A stretch of 64,000 nt of DNA from Bacillus altitudinis 41KF2b (GCF_000691145.1 NZ_ASJC01000006.1:62001-126000); one strand, 5' to 3'; shown: positions 33,581 to 41,914, counted from the first letter of the stretch. Numbers and translations: made by a program. The notes: generated by a model not told the origin, from the letters alone.

Positions 33581-34447
33581 TTATTTAACAGGACCTCCGT
33601 AGAATGAATGAGCTTTTGGAGTTCTTTTATATGGGTGCCAGTGATAATAATAACCTTTCTTCGGCTTACCTTTGTTTCTATCTACTTCTTTAAATGGTTT
33701 ACCTTTTGTATTAGCTCCAGCTGCAACAACTTCTGCCTGACTAGAAGAAATAGACCAAATATCCTTTTTTGACTTCATTCTAGTGATTGCTTGCGATTTA
33801 CTTAGTCCTTTTCCAACATATACTCCGCCTTTAATAGCAGCTTCATAGTGATTATATTTTTTTTTGCTTTTAGACCTGTGCTTGATGGCTTCTGTAGCAA
33901 TTACATAACCAGCTCCTCCAACAATAATCACCGCACCAGTATGAAATAAAGCAGTCATAACTGCAGGTGTTATTGCTATTCCCACCGGAATTAAAAAGGC
34001 GAATGAAGCTGTACCTTCCTCTGAATTATAGGTGAAAATTTCCTCTGTTTCAACATCTTCAAAAGTCGCTTCAAACTCATCGTCTTTAAATTGATTAACT
34101 TTTATTTCATATTCCTTTGAGATTTCTTCACCGACTTCATTGAATTCTCTTGTAGTTAAATTAAAACTATCTGCACCAGGTTCTAAACTGAGAGTAGCTT
34201 CAACCTTATTTCCCTCCGCGTCGTTCATTGAAGTATCTAAAACCAATTCATCACTTGATACTTCAAAATTATCAACAGAAATATTTTCTTCAGATAAACG
34301 ATCTTCTAACATCTCTGAAACTACTTCTTCATCAACAATCATATTATTATCGATTTCTTCTGCCTTGGTATGATTGGTTGGAAACAGACTAGCAACTAAT
34401 AAAAACACCAGTAATATTATAATTTTACTTTTAACTTTTAACCACAT
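33581..34447 (-). CDS. Secreted toxin-like protein, SAR2788-family-like
   Basis: A 288-residue exported protein. The signal peptide is residues 1-29 (cleavage after HTKA). An acidic beta-rich region spans 30-145 (many Glu/Asp). A hydrophobic stretch follows at 147-186 (FLIPVGIAITPAVMTALFHT, then GAVIIVGGAGYVIATEA), then a strongly basic C-terminal domain at 188-288 ending GYYYHWHPYKRTPKAHSFYG. The layout (carrier, hydrophobic segment, basic His-rich tail) resembles the SAR2788 family of putative toxins and other polymorphic toxins. The closely spaced His, Lys, Arg and Tyr residues could form a nuclease site, which is inference. GGAGGG lies 7-8 nt before ATG 34447. It follows the subtilase gene by 14 bp and precedes the putative immunity gene. 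Confidence 0.65.
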   Translation of the reverse strand: MWLKVKSKIIILLVFLLVASLFPTNHTKAEEIDNNMIVDEEVVSEMLEDRLSEENISVDNFEVSSDELVLDTSMNDAEGNKVEATLSLEPGADSFNLTTREFNEVGEEISKEYEIKVNQFKDDEFEATFEDVETEEIFTYNSEEGTASFAFLIPVGIAITPAVMTALFHTGAVIIVGGAGYVIATEAIKHRSKSKKKYNHYEAAIKGGVYVGKGLSKSQAITRMKSKKDIWSISSSQAEVVAAGANTKGKPFKEVDRNKGKPKKGYYYHWHPYKRTPKAHSFYGGPVK

Positions 34448-34461
34448 ATAAAATCCCTCCG

Positions 34462-35337
34462 TTATTTATTGAAACCCTGAATAATCTTACTTTTATTATC
34501 CAGCATTTCCGTAGATGAACTCTCCAGATAGGTATAGACCTGTGAAAAGCTCTTTTCATCTTTATTAATTTTCTCTTTATAAAGAAAATTGGCAATTACG
34601 CCCGTTATGTAAGCTACCGAATAAGAAGTTCCTGTATAAACAGAAATACCTCCTTTATTATTTAACGATAAAACATTAACACCGGGTGCAAAAAAATCAA
34701 CTTTTCCTATAGCAGAGAAATGTGGTACTTTATTCTTTGAATCAATTGCCCCGACAGAAATAACATTATCGTATCGAGCTGGAAATTGACTATTTAAACC
34801 ATAAGTATTACCGCTAGCAGCAACAATAATAATCCCTTTATTTACGGCATCGTCCACTAGCTCCCTTAATTCGGGAAAATCCTTTTGAAAACCTAAACTT
34901 AAATTAATTATATCTACATTTTGGGATATAGCCCACTTAAATCCATCTATAAAACCCTGTCTTTCAATCTTTCCATCATTTTTGATCACTTTAACAGAAT
35001 ATAGTTCGACATTTTGTGTAACCCCAGTAACTTCACTGTTTGTATTGTTTGCTGTAATTATTCCTGCGATTGATGTACCATGACTTAATTTATTTTTAGA
35101 CTCAATGGACGAATCTATCGGATTAAATTCTTTTACAATCTTACCTTTTAAATCTTTATGATTCTTATTAATTCCACTATCTAAAACCGCGACTTTAATT
35201 TTTTCATTTAATTCTCTCGTACTTTCATTTTTTAAATCACCTTTTAGCAAAAAACTAAACACTCCAAAGTATAAAACCACCATTATAAAAACAAATAAAA
35301 TGAACCATTTCTTTAACTTTAGAATTTTATCAGTCAT
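34462..35337 (-). CDS. Membrane-anchored subtilisin-like protease
   Basis: A 291-residue S8 peptidase without a propeptide. A basic N-terminus and one helix (about 11-31) serve as a signal anchor, placing the catalytic domain outside the membrane. The triad is Asp53 (VLDSGI), His86 (SHGTSIAG) and Ser238 (TGTSYSVA), with oxyanion Asn177 (AASGNTYG). The usual GTSMAAP motif is altered to GTSYSVA, but the Ser is kept, so activity is likely. It is the first gene of the operon with the toxin-like and immunity-position genes; it may process or activate the toxin during export. The ATG has only a weak GAGTGAG; a strong AGGAGG 30 nt upstream precedes a 10-codon frame overlapping the start, which suggests coupling. 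Confidence 0.82.
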   Translation of the reverse strand: MTDKILKLKKWFILFVFIMVVLYFGVFSFLLKGDLKNESTRELNEKIKVAVLDSGINKNHKDLKGKIVKEFNPIDSSIESKNKLSHGTSIAGIITANNTNSEVTGVTQNVELYSVKVIKNDGKIERQGFIDGFKWAISQNVDIINLSLGFQKDFPELRELVDDAVNKGIIIVAASGNTYGLNSQFPARYDNVISVGAIDSKNKVPHFSAIGKVDFFAPGVNVLSLNNKGGISVYTGTSYSVAYITGVIANFLYKEKINKDEKSFSQVYTYLESSSTEMLDNKSKIIQGFNK

Positions 35338-35411
35338 ATTTTCTCACTCTTTCAATAATCATTTCCTCCTACCCTATTTTATTTAGATTTTGATTCTTTT
35401 TTAATAATAAT

Positions 35412-35425
35412 CGATCGTTCCCCCC
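35412..35425 (-). repeat. Left arm of a 14-bp inverted repeat
   Basis: CGATCGTTCCCCCC on the plus strand (minus strand GGGGGGAACGATCG) pairs with GGGGGGAACGTTCG at 36240-36253, 13 of 14 identical. The arms span 842 bp. They could be terminal repeats of a decayed mobile element or a shared regulatory site. Confidence 0.55.
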
Positions 35426-36239
35426 AATAAGTCTTGGTATGTTTCTGAATTCTTGTGAAAAATATCACTAATGTTTCTCTAAATAAGATCTTTTCGACAA
35501 CATCAAATCACTCTTTTTGTTAATCGAGTATTTGATAGCATAACTTTTTTCCTCTTTTGTCAACTTGCTTATAGTAGGTCTTTTAATATTTCATCTACGA
35601 AATTTGAATTGTTGGATGAACAATATTATTTAGTTCACATTAGTATCTATACATTCGAAGGTTTCAGAAGCTAAGGCATTTTATTAGACAAGATCATTAA
35701 GCTTTTTAGAATTAGTAAAACTAGTTAAAGATGATAAAGAACTAAGAGTAACGATTGAGCTGAAACTACCTTAAAAAAGGATTAATTTCATGGTAAATTT
35801 TCTCTTTGAAGTAGTTACTAATTCTAGCATAATATCAATGATAAAAAGTTTAAAATTACCTTAAAATAAGCATAAAGAACCTTTTTTTTGAATATTTTAT
35901 AAAAAGGGAATTATTTATATTTAGAAGAGTTTTATTAAGGAATAACTTAAATAGAAAAAAGAGTTGGTGAATGAAAATGATGGTTTACTTTTATAATGAG
36001 TTAGGAAAGAAGCTAGGTCTATAATATAGTTCAATAGAAATAAAGTATGAGGAGTACATTTTTTTCCTTCGAGTTTACATTTCATCTTTAACACAGATAA
36101 GCAGAAAAAATCTTAAGTACAAAAAAGAACAATCAGGATTGAATACCTCATAGTGAACAAGCTAAAGAAATGGATCTTATAGAAAGAAATGTTGTCAAGG
36201 GTAAGATAACTTGACTATATTCTTGTTTTTTATGATAGA

Positions 36240-36253
36240 GGGGGGAACGTTCG
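36240..36253 (+). repeat. Right arm of the 14-bp inverted repeat
   Basis: GGGGGGAACGTTCG, opposite in orientation to 35412-35425. Such a G-run is unusual in this AT-rich stretch. Confidence 0.55.
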
Positions 36254-36278
36254 CCAAACCAGATGATAAATTATAACA

Positions 36279-36306
36279 AAAAACCCCCGGGAACCGGGGG
36301 TTTTCT
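36279..36306 (-). terminator. Terminator of the ycdA-like gene
   Basis: AAAACCCCCGG-gaa-CCGGGGGTTTT with a T run on the minus strand, just after the stop codon. Confidence 0.92.
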
Positions 36307-37368
36307 TTAGTTCTTGATGAACTTTTCAACCAATGAGCTTGTTTTGTAGTCGTTCAAATCAAGTTTCCATTGGTCGATATCGTTTTTCTTCATGTTCACT
36401 TCTACTGTTTCTTCAGAAGATGATGGTCCTAATTTTTTAAATTCATCTGGATAGATAGAAAGTAGATATTTCTGTGCATCATCATAAGATGCTGTACGGT
36501 TTTTGCTGTAGAATTCAGTTGCTTTTTCTTTTAAACGATCGACAAGCGGGCTTGCATCAATTGGTGTAAGTGTCACAGTCACGACAGCTTTATCACCGCT
36601 GATTGATTTTGTTTTCGTTGATACTTTTGATTTTTCAGCTAATGTTTCTTTCACAGCTTTTAGAAGCTTATCAAGGTTTTCGTCTTTTGCTGAGCTAGAT
36701 GAAATACCAGAAGAAGAAATATAGCCTTGTTTGAATGATTTATCAAATTCGTTTACGACAGTTGATTTGTTATCACCTGTTAGTTTTTCGAAATCGTCAT
36801 TTTTCTTACCAAAAATCATGACATCAATATAAGAAGAAAGGGCTTTTGCAGACGCTTGAAGTGTATCTGCCTTTTTCATCAAGTCTTTTCCTTTAATATC
36901 GAATTCTAGTGTTTTGTCATCTTTTTTCGATCCAGAACCAGGCTCTGTGTAGACAAGTTGATAGTCTTTTTCTTTATCAACTACATAGAAAAGACCACCT
37001 TTTGATACTTTACCTGCATTTAGAGAGCTTGAAGATAATACTTCGTTGTAGTCATCAGGAGAGATGGTAGACACCTGAGCGTCATCTTGGTAAAGCGTAA
37101 AGTTGCTTTTATCCACATTCAATGGTTCTTTGCTGATGTTTTTTACAGATACATTCACTTTTAGGACATATTGATCATCCTGAACAGATGTATCGTATTG
37201 AGGTGGTAAAGTGTACTCAGCACTTTCTACTTTTACTTCAGCTGCATCAAGGGATTTTTTTGTATCGCTTTCTTTCGCAGCAGTTTTGTCTTTTCCACCA
37301 CTACAAGCAGCAGCGACAACAGTTACACACAAAATCAGAAGAAACAGGGATAATTTCTTTTTAAACAT
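36307..37368 (-). CDS. ycdA: Lipoprotein YcdA (paralogue 2)
   Basis: A 353-residue lipoprotein. The signal peptide ends VVAAACSGG (lipobox Cys). A charged linker, a DUF4352-like domain (VKVESAEYTLPPQYDTS, then YVLKVNVSVKNISKEPLNVDKSNFTLYQ) and a DUF5105-like C-terminal domain (ALSSYIDVMIFGKKNDDFEKL, ending IDQWKLDLNDYK) follow. It shares the whole domain plan with the gene at 26790-27830. Its place beside cwlJ and ycdF matches B. subtilis ycdA. ATG 37368 has GAGGAGG 10 nt upstream, and a promoter lies 100 bp upstream. Function unknown; surface-exposed by inference. Confidence 0.85.
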   Translation of the reverse strand: MFKKKLSLFLLILCVTVVAAACSGGKDKTAAKESDTKKSLDAAEVKVESAEYTLPPQYDTSVQDDQYVLKVNVSVKNISKEPLNVDKSNFTLYQDDAQVSTISPDDYNEVLSSSSLNAGKVSKGGLFYVVDKEKDYQLVYTEPGSGSKKDDKTLEFDIKGKDLMKKADTLQASAKALSSYIDVMIFGKKNDDFEKLTGDNKSTVVNEFDKSFKQGYISSSGISSSSAKDENLDKLLKAVKETLAEKSKVSTKTKSISGDKAVVTVTLTPIDASPLVDRLKEKATEFYSKNRTASYDDAQKYLLSIYPDEFKKLGPSSSEETVEVNMKKNDIDQWKLDLNDYKTSSLVEKFIKN

Positions 37369-37466
37369 GAGATGTTTTCCTCCTCGGGTTTTATGGTGAA
37401 TTTCATTGGAAAGCTTTAGTTCATATCGTTCTTTTTGCACAAAAAGAAAAATACTGTATGTTTTTT

Positions 37467-37495
37467 ACTGTAGAATGAAGCGAAAGTACTGTCAA
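37467..37495 (-). promoter_or_regulatory. Sigma-A promoter of ycdA
   Basis: Minus strand TTGACA (37495-37490), 17-bp spacer, TACAGT (37472-37467). Confidence 0.65.
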
Positions 37496-37851
37496 TACCT
37501 CAGTGCGTTCGAAAGGTTCATCCACTTCAAGTAGTAAAAATGACACTATGTTGAGAGGAGAAATGTGTATTTTATTGTTTGAAATCTCCTGTAAAAACTC
37601 AACATTTTATATTTTAAGGTTTTGAGTCGGATTATTGAATAGGTTCAAATGACTGTTTTTGAAGAAGATGTAGCAAATAGAAGGATTTTTATGACTTGTA
37701 AATGAGTCGTTAGTAATGAATATTTTTTCCTGTGATGTGTATGATCACTAGGTTTGTGTGTTGTTGACATAGAGACACTTGTCCAGCGAAATGTTGAGGT
37801 ATTTAGACAGGCTCTCGACACGGAATGTGTCTTTTCCCTTCAAAATGGCAG
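37496..37851. other. Intergenic region between ycdA and cwlJ
   Basis: No ORF with a credible start. One small stem, GACAC-ggaat-GTGTC followed by TTTTC, lies near 37818-37836. I see nothing else of note before the cwlJ promoter. Confidence 0.5.
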
Positions 37852-37879
37852 TCATCTACACAGAAACCCTACATAAAAT
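37852..37879 (+). promoter_or_regulatory. Candidate sigma-E promoter of cwlJ
   Basis: TCATCTA (37852-37858), 13-bp spacer, CATAAAAT (37872-37879). The -10 fits the sporulation sigma-E consensus CATACA-T well; the -35 and spacing fit less well. cwlJ is a mother-cell sporulation gene in B. subtilis. Confidence 0.5.
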
Positions 37880-37907
37880 AAAAGAGAAATGAATGGGAGG
37901 TGGATGT

Positions 37908-38336
37908 ATGGCAGTGGTAAGAGCGACAAGCTCTGATATTGATTTAATGGCCAGACTGCTGAGAGCCGAAGCGGAAGGTGAAGGGAAACAAGGGATGCTG
38001 CTTGTAGGAAATGTAGGCATCAATCGTTTGCGTGCCAACTGTTCTGACTTTAAAGGGCTGCGTACGATTCCACAAATGATTTATCAGGAGCATGCGTTTG
38101 AGGCGGTCACGCATGGCTATTTTTATCAGCGAGCACGAGAAAGTGAAAAGACACTTGCACGGAGGAACATTAATGGTGAACGATTTTGGCCTGCGAAATT
38201 CAGTCTTTGGTATTTTAAACCGCCTGGAAATTGTCCATCCACTTGGTACAATCAGCCGTTTGTGGCAAGGTATAAGTCACATTGCTTTTACCAGCCCACA
38301 GCTGAAACATGTGAGAATGTTTATAACACCTTTTAG
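37908..38336 (+). CDS. cwlJ: Spore cortex-lytic enzyme CwlJ
   Basis: A 142-residue Hydrolase_2 (SleB/CwlJ) family enzyme, nearly identical in layout to B. subtilis CwlJ: DLMARLLRAEAEGEGKQGM carries the catalytic Glu, followed by VGNVGINRL, ALARRNINGERFWPAKF-like segments and the C-terminal SHCFYQPTAETCENVYNTF. It degrades spore cortex peptidoglycan during Ca-DPA-triggered germination and resides in the coat. ATG 37908 has GGGAGG 7 nt upstream. A single gene with a terminator. Confidence 0.93.
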   Translation: MAVVRATSSDIDLMARLLRAEAEGEGKQGMLLVGNVGINRLRANCSDFKGLRTIPQMIYQEHAFEAVTHGYFYQRARESEKTLARRNINGERFWPAKFSLWYFKPPGNCPSTWYNQPFVARYKSHCFYQPTAETCENVYNTF

Positions 38337-38349
38337 TTTGATGAACAGC

Positions 38350-38388
38350 ACAATCCTTTGTATTCAAGAGGATTGTGTTTTTCTTTTT
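38350..38388 (+). terminator. Terminator of cwlJ
   Basis: CACAATCCT / AGGATTGTG followed by TTTTTC. Confidence 0.88.
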
Positions 38389-38448
38389 TTCAAAATGGGT
38401 AACCATTGTGTATCAACAAGATGAAGCACGTGATTGGAGGAAATGAGA

Positions 38449-39231
38449 ATGTATCAAGACTTAAAAGGGAAAACAGCCATTGTGACAGGTTCTTCTAAAG
38501 GCATAGGACAAGCCATCGCATTGAGGTTTGGACAAGAACAAATGAACGTGGTTGTGAATTATAAAGGTGATGAAGAGGGTGCTGAAGAAACAGTACAAGC
38601 CATCCAGCAGCATGGAGGTAGGGCGGTGAAAGTACACGTAGATGTCTCCAAAGAGGAAGGAATTCAGGCGTTAATGGATGCCGCGCTGGAGAATTTTAAC
38701 GCACTAGACGTGTTCGTCAATAATTCGGGATTTAATGGTGAAGAAGCAATGCCGCATGAAATGACGCTGGAACAATGGCAAAAGGTCATTGATGTGAATA
38801 TCACAGGCTCATTTTTAGGAGCAAAGGCAGCGATTGCCTATATGATGGAACATGATGTGAAAGGATCCATCTTGAATATATCCAGTGTCCATCAAGAGAT
38901 CCCGCGTCCGTTTAATGTTCATTACTCTACTTCTAAAGGAGGAATGAATATGATGACGAAGACGCTGGCTCTTGATTATGCCGAAGCGGGTATTCGGGTC
39001 AATGCGATTGCACCAGGTACAATGGCAACGGAATCAAATGACGACCTTCAAGATGAACAAAAAAAACAAAAGCAGCTTGAGAAAATTCCAATGAGAACGT
39101 TTGGCGATCCGAAAGAGATTGGGTCCGCCGCTGCATTTCTCGTATCGAAAGAAGCGGCCTATATTACAGGTACTACATTATTTGTTGATGGAGGAATGAC
39201 GCTTTATCCTTCTCAATTAAATGATGAATAA
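38449..39231 (+). CDS. ycdF: Glucose 1-dehydrogenase-like SDR (YcdF)
   Basis: A 260-residue classical short-chain dehydrogenase. The cofactor motif is TGSSKGIG (TGxxxGxG), followed by NNSGF, catalytic Ser in LNISSVHQE, Tyr-X-X-X-Lys in HYSTSKGGM and the C-terminal FVDGGMTLYPSQL typical of the Bacillus glucose dehydrogenase branch. The sequence and position next to cwlJ/ycdA match B. subtilis YcdF. It probably oxidises a sugar with NAD(P). ATG 38449 has TGGAGG 8 nt upstream. Confidence 0.9.
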   Translation: MYQDLKGKTAIVTGSSKGIGQAIALRFGQEQMNVVVNYKGDEEGAEETVQAIQQHGGRAVKVHVDVSKEEGIQALMDAALENFNALDVFVNNSGFNGEEAMPHEMTLEQWQKVIDVNITGSFLGAKAAIAYMMEHDVKGSILNISSVHQEIPRPFNVHYSTSKGGMNMMTKTLALDYAEAGIRVNAIAPGTMATESNDDLQDEQKKQKQLEKIPMRTFGDPKEIGSAAAFLVSKEAAYITGTTLFVDGGMTLYPSQLNDE

Positions 39232-39235
39232 TAGA

Positions 39236-39276
39236 AAAACATCCGCCCCATTAGCCGGCGGATGTTTTTTCTTTGT
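39236..39276. terminator. Bidirectional terminator
   Basis: AAAAACATCCGCC / GGCGGATGTTTTTT between the convergent ycdF and acyltransferase genes. Confidence 0.9.
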
Positions 39277-40291
39277 AGCGGTGTGCTGACTTTGCTGGTT
39301 TGCCGAGCAGCATAGGATACTTGCTCAAGAAAGAGATACATGGCACCATGAGCAGCAATGTACCGATCGTATAAAAGAGCGTCCAAGAAAGCTGCGCTGT
39401 ATCAGAGATATTGATGCCTAGTCCGTAATAAACAAATGCCTTCATGATATCGATACCGGCAAATTGCAGGACGAGAATCACAATGGAATGACGTCCGAGA
39501 TACGTCAATATCGTGGACGTTTTCAATTTGAAGCTTAAATAAATGACAGCAGCTGAACCGAGCAGTGCACAAGCATAAAAAATGAATAGATCTCCATAGT
39601 CATTGACCCGCATATCAATTCGTGAATTAAAGCTTTGCATATATGCAGTCAGTACAAGCAGACCTGTACATAACAGAAGGGTAGGATCTGTTTTTAATTC
39701 CACAAACCATTGTTTTGCTAAAAATCCGATTGAATAAAACACAACAGCCGTTAACGCAACGTTGGCATTCCAAGGGAGACTCTGGTTTAACAATAGCGTG
39801 GAAGCATATCCGGCTCCACCGCAAAGGACGGTCAGTAACATCAATACAGCTGGTTTTCCTTTTGTCAGACGATGCATTAAGAAAAACAACATTTCCACTA
39901 AAAAGAGCGTCGTTAAAAACCAGATGGCTGGGTTATGCGTCAGTCTTGCTTCATCGGCATTTGAAATGAAAATTCCCGTAAATGGAACGAAGGGATCAAT
40001 ATCTGTTTGCCCCTTAAAGGCGAAAAATCGGGTCACCGTGAACCAGAAAACGTACGTAATAATGGAGAAATAGAGATAAGGTAAGAGCAAGCTTTTCGCT
40101 TTTTTCTGTATAAATGATATAGCAGGTTGTGAGGATGATCGAAACATCATACCTGATAGTAAAAAGAAGAGTGGCATATGAAATGAGTATATAAATTGCT
40201 TGAATGAATCAGGAATGGGTACATGTGCCATAACGACGAGCAGAATGCCGATTCCTTTAGCCGCATCCACCCAGTCGAGTCGTTTATTCAT
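39251..40291 (-). CDS. Acyltransferase 3 family membrane protein
   Basis: A 346-residue integral membrane acyltransferase with about ten helices. The N-terminal signature is LDWVDAAKGIGILLVVMAHV, with the catalytic-type His, followed by YSFHMPLFFLLSGMMFR. There is no extracytoplasmic SGNH domain, so it differs from OatA and may O-acetylate a small or surface polysaccharide substrate. GGAG lies 10 nt upstream of ATG 40291. It appears monocistronic. Confidence 0.85.
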   Translation of the reverse strand: MNKRLDWVDAAKGIGILLVVMAHVPIPDSFKQFIYSFHMPLFFLLSGMMFRSSSQPAISFIQKKAKSLLLPYLYFSIITYVFWFTVTRFFAFKGQTDIDPFVPFTGIFISNADEARLTHNPAIWFLTTLFLVEMLFFLMHRLTKGKPAVLMLLTVLCGGAGYASTLLLNQSLPWNANVALTAVVFYSIGFLAKQWFVELKTDPTLLLCTGLLVLTAYMQSFNSRIDMRVNDYGDLFIFYACALLGSAAVIYLSFKLKTSTILTYLGRHSIVILVLQFAGIDIMKAFVYYGLGINISDTAQLSWTLFYTIGTLLLMVPCISFLSKYPMLLGKPAKSAHRYKEKTSAG

Positions 40292-40477
40292 GGCCAGTCA
40301 TCTCCTTCCTTCTCAGCATTGTAAACCGTTACTTCATATGTACCTCTACTATATAAAAGGTACACCTACAATGCGTTTACAGTTCGCTAACGATTAGAAG
40401 ACACATTTGCGATCAGATGACAGAAGGAAGCGTTTTGACATCTCGATGTTACATTTCCCATTTTTTATAACAATGTA

Positions 40478-40505
40478 AAAAAAGAAGCCAATGAAAGATT
40501 GGCTT
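40478..40505 (-). terminator. Terminator of yceB
   Basis: GAAGCCAAT-gaaag-ATTGGCTTC, with T residues on the minus strand. Confidence 0.85.
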
Positions 40506-41500
40506 CAAAATAGTTCTGCGATTCGTTCAAAGGAACGCTGCTTTTCCATTGGATCAAATGAATTGTTTAATATCATGATCTCGCCTGTTTGATAGCGGTC
40601 CATTAAGATTTGCAGCTGTTCTTTCACTGTTTGCTTTGAGCCAACAATCATTCGCTGGCGGTTTTGTAACACTTTTTTCTTTTCTTGCTCAGTGTAATGA
40701 TAGTTCTCTGCTTCTTCTATAGAAGGAACGCGACTGTCCAGCCCTTTTTCAACCCGAAGCAGCCATAAATCTGTACTGGTGGAAATGCGGCTTGCTTCCT
40801 CGTCTGTGTCTGCGCAGATCACAAAGACAGCAAACATAGACTGAGGCTGACGTGAGAAAACGGATGGAGAAAAGTGTGACCGATACGCTTCAAAAGCTTG
40901 CCGGCCTCGTGCAGGATGAATAAAATGTCCGAAAATATAGTTGATTCCAAGTGATGCCGCCTGGATGGCACTGTTTTCCCCGAGTCCAAGCAGCCAGACT
41001 GGCGGATAAGAATCAACGAGCGGAGCCGCTTTCACTCCTGCATGCCGATGACCAGAAGGCAGGCTGTCAGATAAGTAAAAAAGAAGGTCCTCCAACTGGC
41101 GGTCAAATTGAGACAGTTCTTTCTTCACGCCGTCTGTCAAAGCGAGTCTCGTCCGTTCAATTCCGCCTGGGGATTTACCAACCCCGATCTCAATCCGCCC
41201 AGGGTAAAGGGCTTCAAGCTGGCGGGTGACTTCTGCTACTTTAAAAGGGCTGTACTGCGGGAGTAAAATCCCCCCAGAGCCTGTGCGCAATGTCGATGTG
41301 TGTGAAGCAATATGTGCCATTAATATTTCAGGCGCTGTACTCGCGAGTCCTCTCGTGCTGTGGTGTTCAGCAAACCAATACCGCTCATACCCCAGTGTTT
41401 CCGCAAGCTTGGCCAGCTCTGTCGTATGAACCAATGTTTCTTGTGCGGACTGGCCTTTAGGGATGGCGACTTGATCTAATATATGAAGTGATGGCATCAT
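40505..41500 (-). CDS. yceB: LLM-class flavin-dependent oxidoreductase (YceB)
   Basis: A 331-residue luciferase-like monooxygenase of the alkanal-monooxygenase-related group: ILDQVAIPKGQSAQETLVHT, YERYWFAEHHSTRGLASTAPE and LRTGSGGILLPQYSPFKVAE are characteristic. The length equals that I recall for B. subtilis YceB, and it precedes yceC as there. It should use FMNH2; the substrate is unknown. The start is ATG 41500 or the adjacent ATG 41497, with AAAGGGTG upstream. Confidence 0.87.
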   Translation of the reverse strand: MMPSLHILDQVAIPKGQSAQETLVHTTELAKLAETLGYERYWFAEHHSTRGLASTAPEILMAHIASHTSTLRTGSGGILLPQYSPFKVAEVTRQLEALYPGRIEIGVGKSPGGIERTRLALTDGVKKELSQFDRQLEDLLFYLSDSLPSGHRHAGVKAAPLVDSYPPVWLLGLGENSAIQAASLGINYIFGHFIHPARGRQAFEAYRSHFSPSVFSRQPQSMFAVFVICADTDEEASRISTSTDLWLLRVEKGLDSRVPSIEEAENYHYTEQEKKKVLQNRQRMIVGSKQTVKEQLQILMDRYQTGEIMILNNSFDPMEKQRSFERIAELF

Positions 41501-41674
41501 CAACACCCTTTCATCAATACGTTGAATTCTATTCATAAGTATAAAGAAAGTCATGAACGGAAGGAAATGAAAGGGTTTATCACAGCTATGTATGTGAATT
41601 TTCTATATCAACATATGAAGTGGAGGCGAGCTCTGTTTTTAAGCGAGAGGCTGTATAACGGGAACATTCGACAA

Positions 41675-41690
41675 TGTTTCACATGAAACA
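41675..41690. promoter_or_regulatory. parS-like sequence (Spo0J/ParB binding site)
   Basis: TGTTTCACATGAAACA matches the bacterial parS consensus TGTTNCACGTGAAACA at 15 of 16 positions; the only change is in the central CG. B. subtilis has several parS sites scattered across the origin-proximal fifth of the chromosome, where this region would lie. Confidence 0.6.
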
Positions 41691-41751
41691 CTTCTTTTAC
41701 GACATGAATCATTTTTGTCATGGATCTTTCTTTAAAAAAATATCATCATAT

Positions 41752-41780
41752 TGAAACCTCTTTTATACATAGATCGTATA
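41752..41780 (+). promoter_or_regulatory. ECF sigma-factor promoter of the yce operon (sigma-W/sigma-M type)
   Basis: TGAAAC (41752-41757), 17-bp spacer, CGTATA (41775-41780). This is the characteristic TGAAAC..CGTA pattern. In B. subtilis, yceC-H is under sigma-W, sigma-M and sigma-B control. Confidence 0.72.
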
Positions 41781-41914
41781 TACTAGTAAATAGAAAAAAG
41801 AGTAAGAGGCTCCAATGTCATTTCATGAATTTTGTCGAATTTTCATGTATGATGATTTTAATAGGGTCCATCGCTTAATAAATAGATTTTTATTATGCTG
41901 GAGGAGTGATTGAT

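Larger units (their letters stand above)
35338..36306. other. Decayed AT-rich region between the toxin operon and ycdA
   Basis: About 970 bp with no intact gene. Two short protein-like remnants without starts are open on the plus strand: about 35688-35774 (reads LELVKLVKDDKELRVTIELK) and 36143-36214 (reads PHSEQAKEMDLIERNVVKGK). A mini-frame at about 35971-36024 reads MKMMVYFYNELGKKLGL. A near-perfect 14-bp inverted repeat bounds most of the region (listed separately). Together these look like the debris of lost accessory genes. Confidence 0.55.
41501..41914. other. Intergenic regulatory region between yceB and yceC
   Basis: About 410 bp without an ORF. It holds a parS-like 16-mer and an ECF-type promoter (both listed). 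The 135 nt between that promoter and yceC have no clear hairpin. Confidence 0.6.

Noticed and set aside
39715..40073. Overlapping plus-strand frames
   Set aside because: Antisense to the acyltransferase 3 gene with clear membrane-protein signature.
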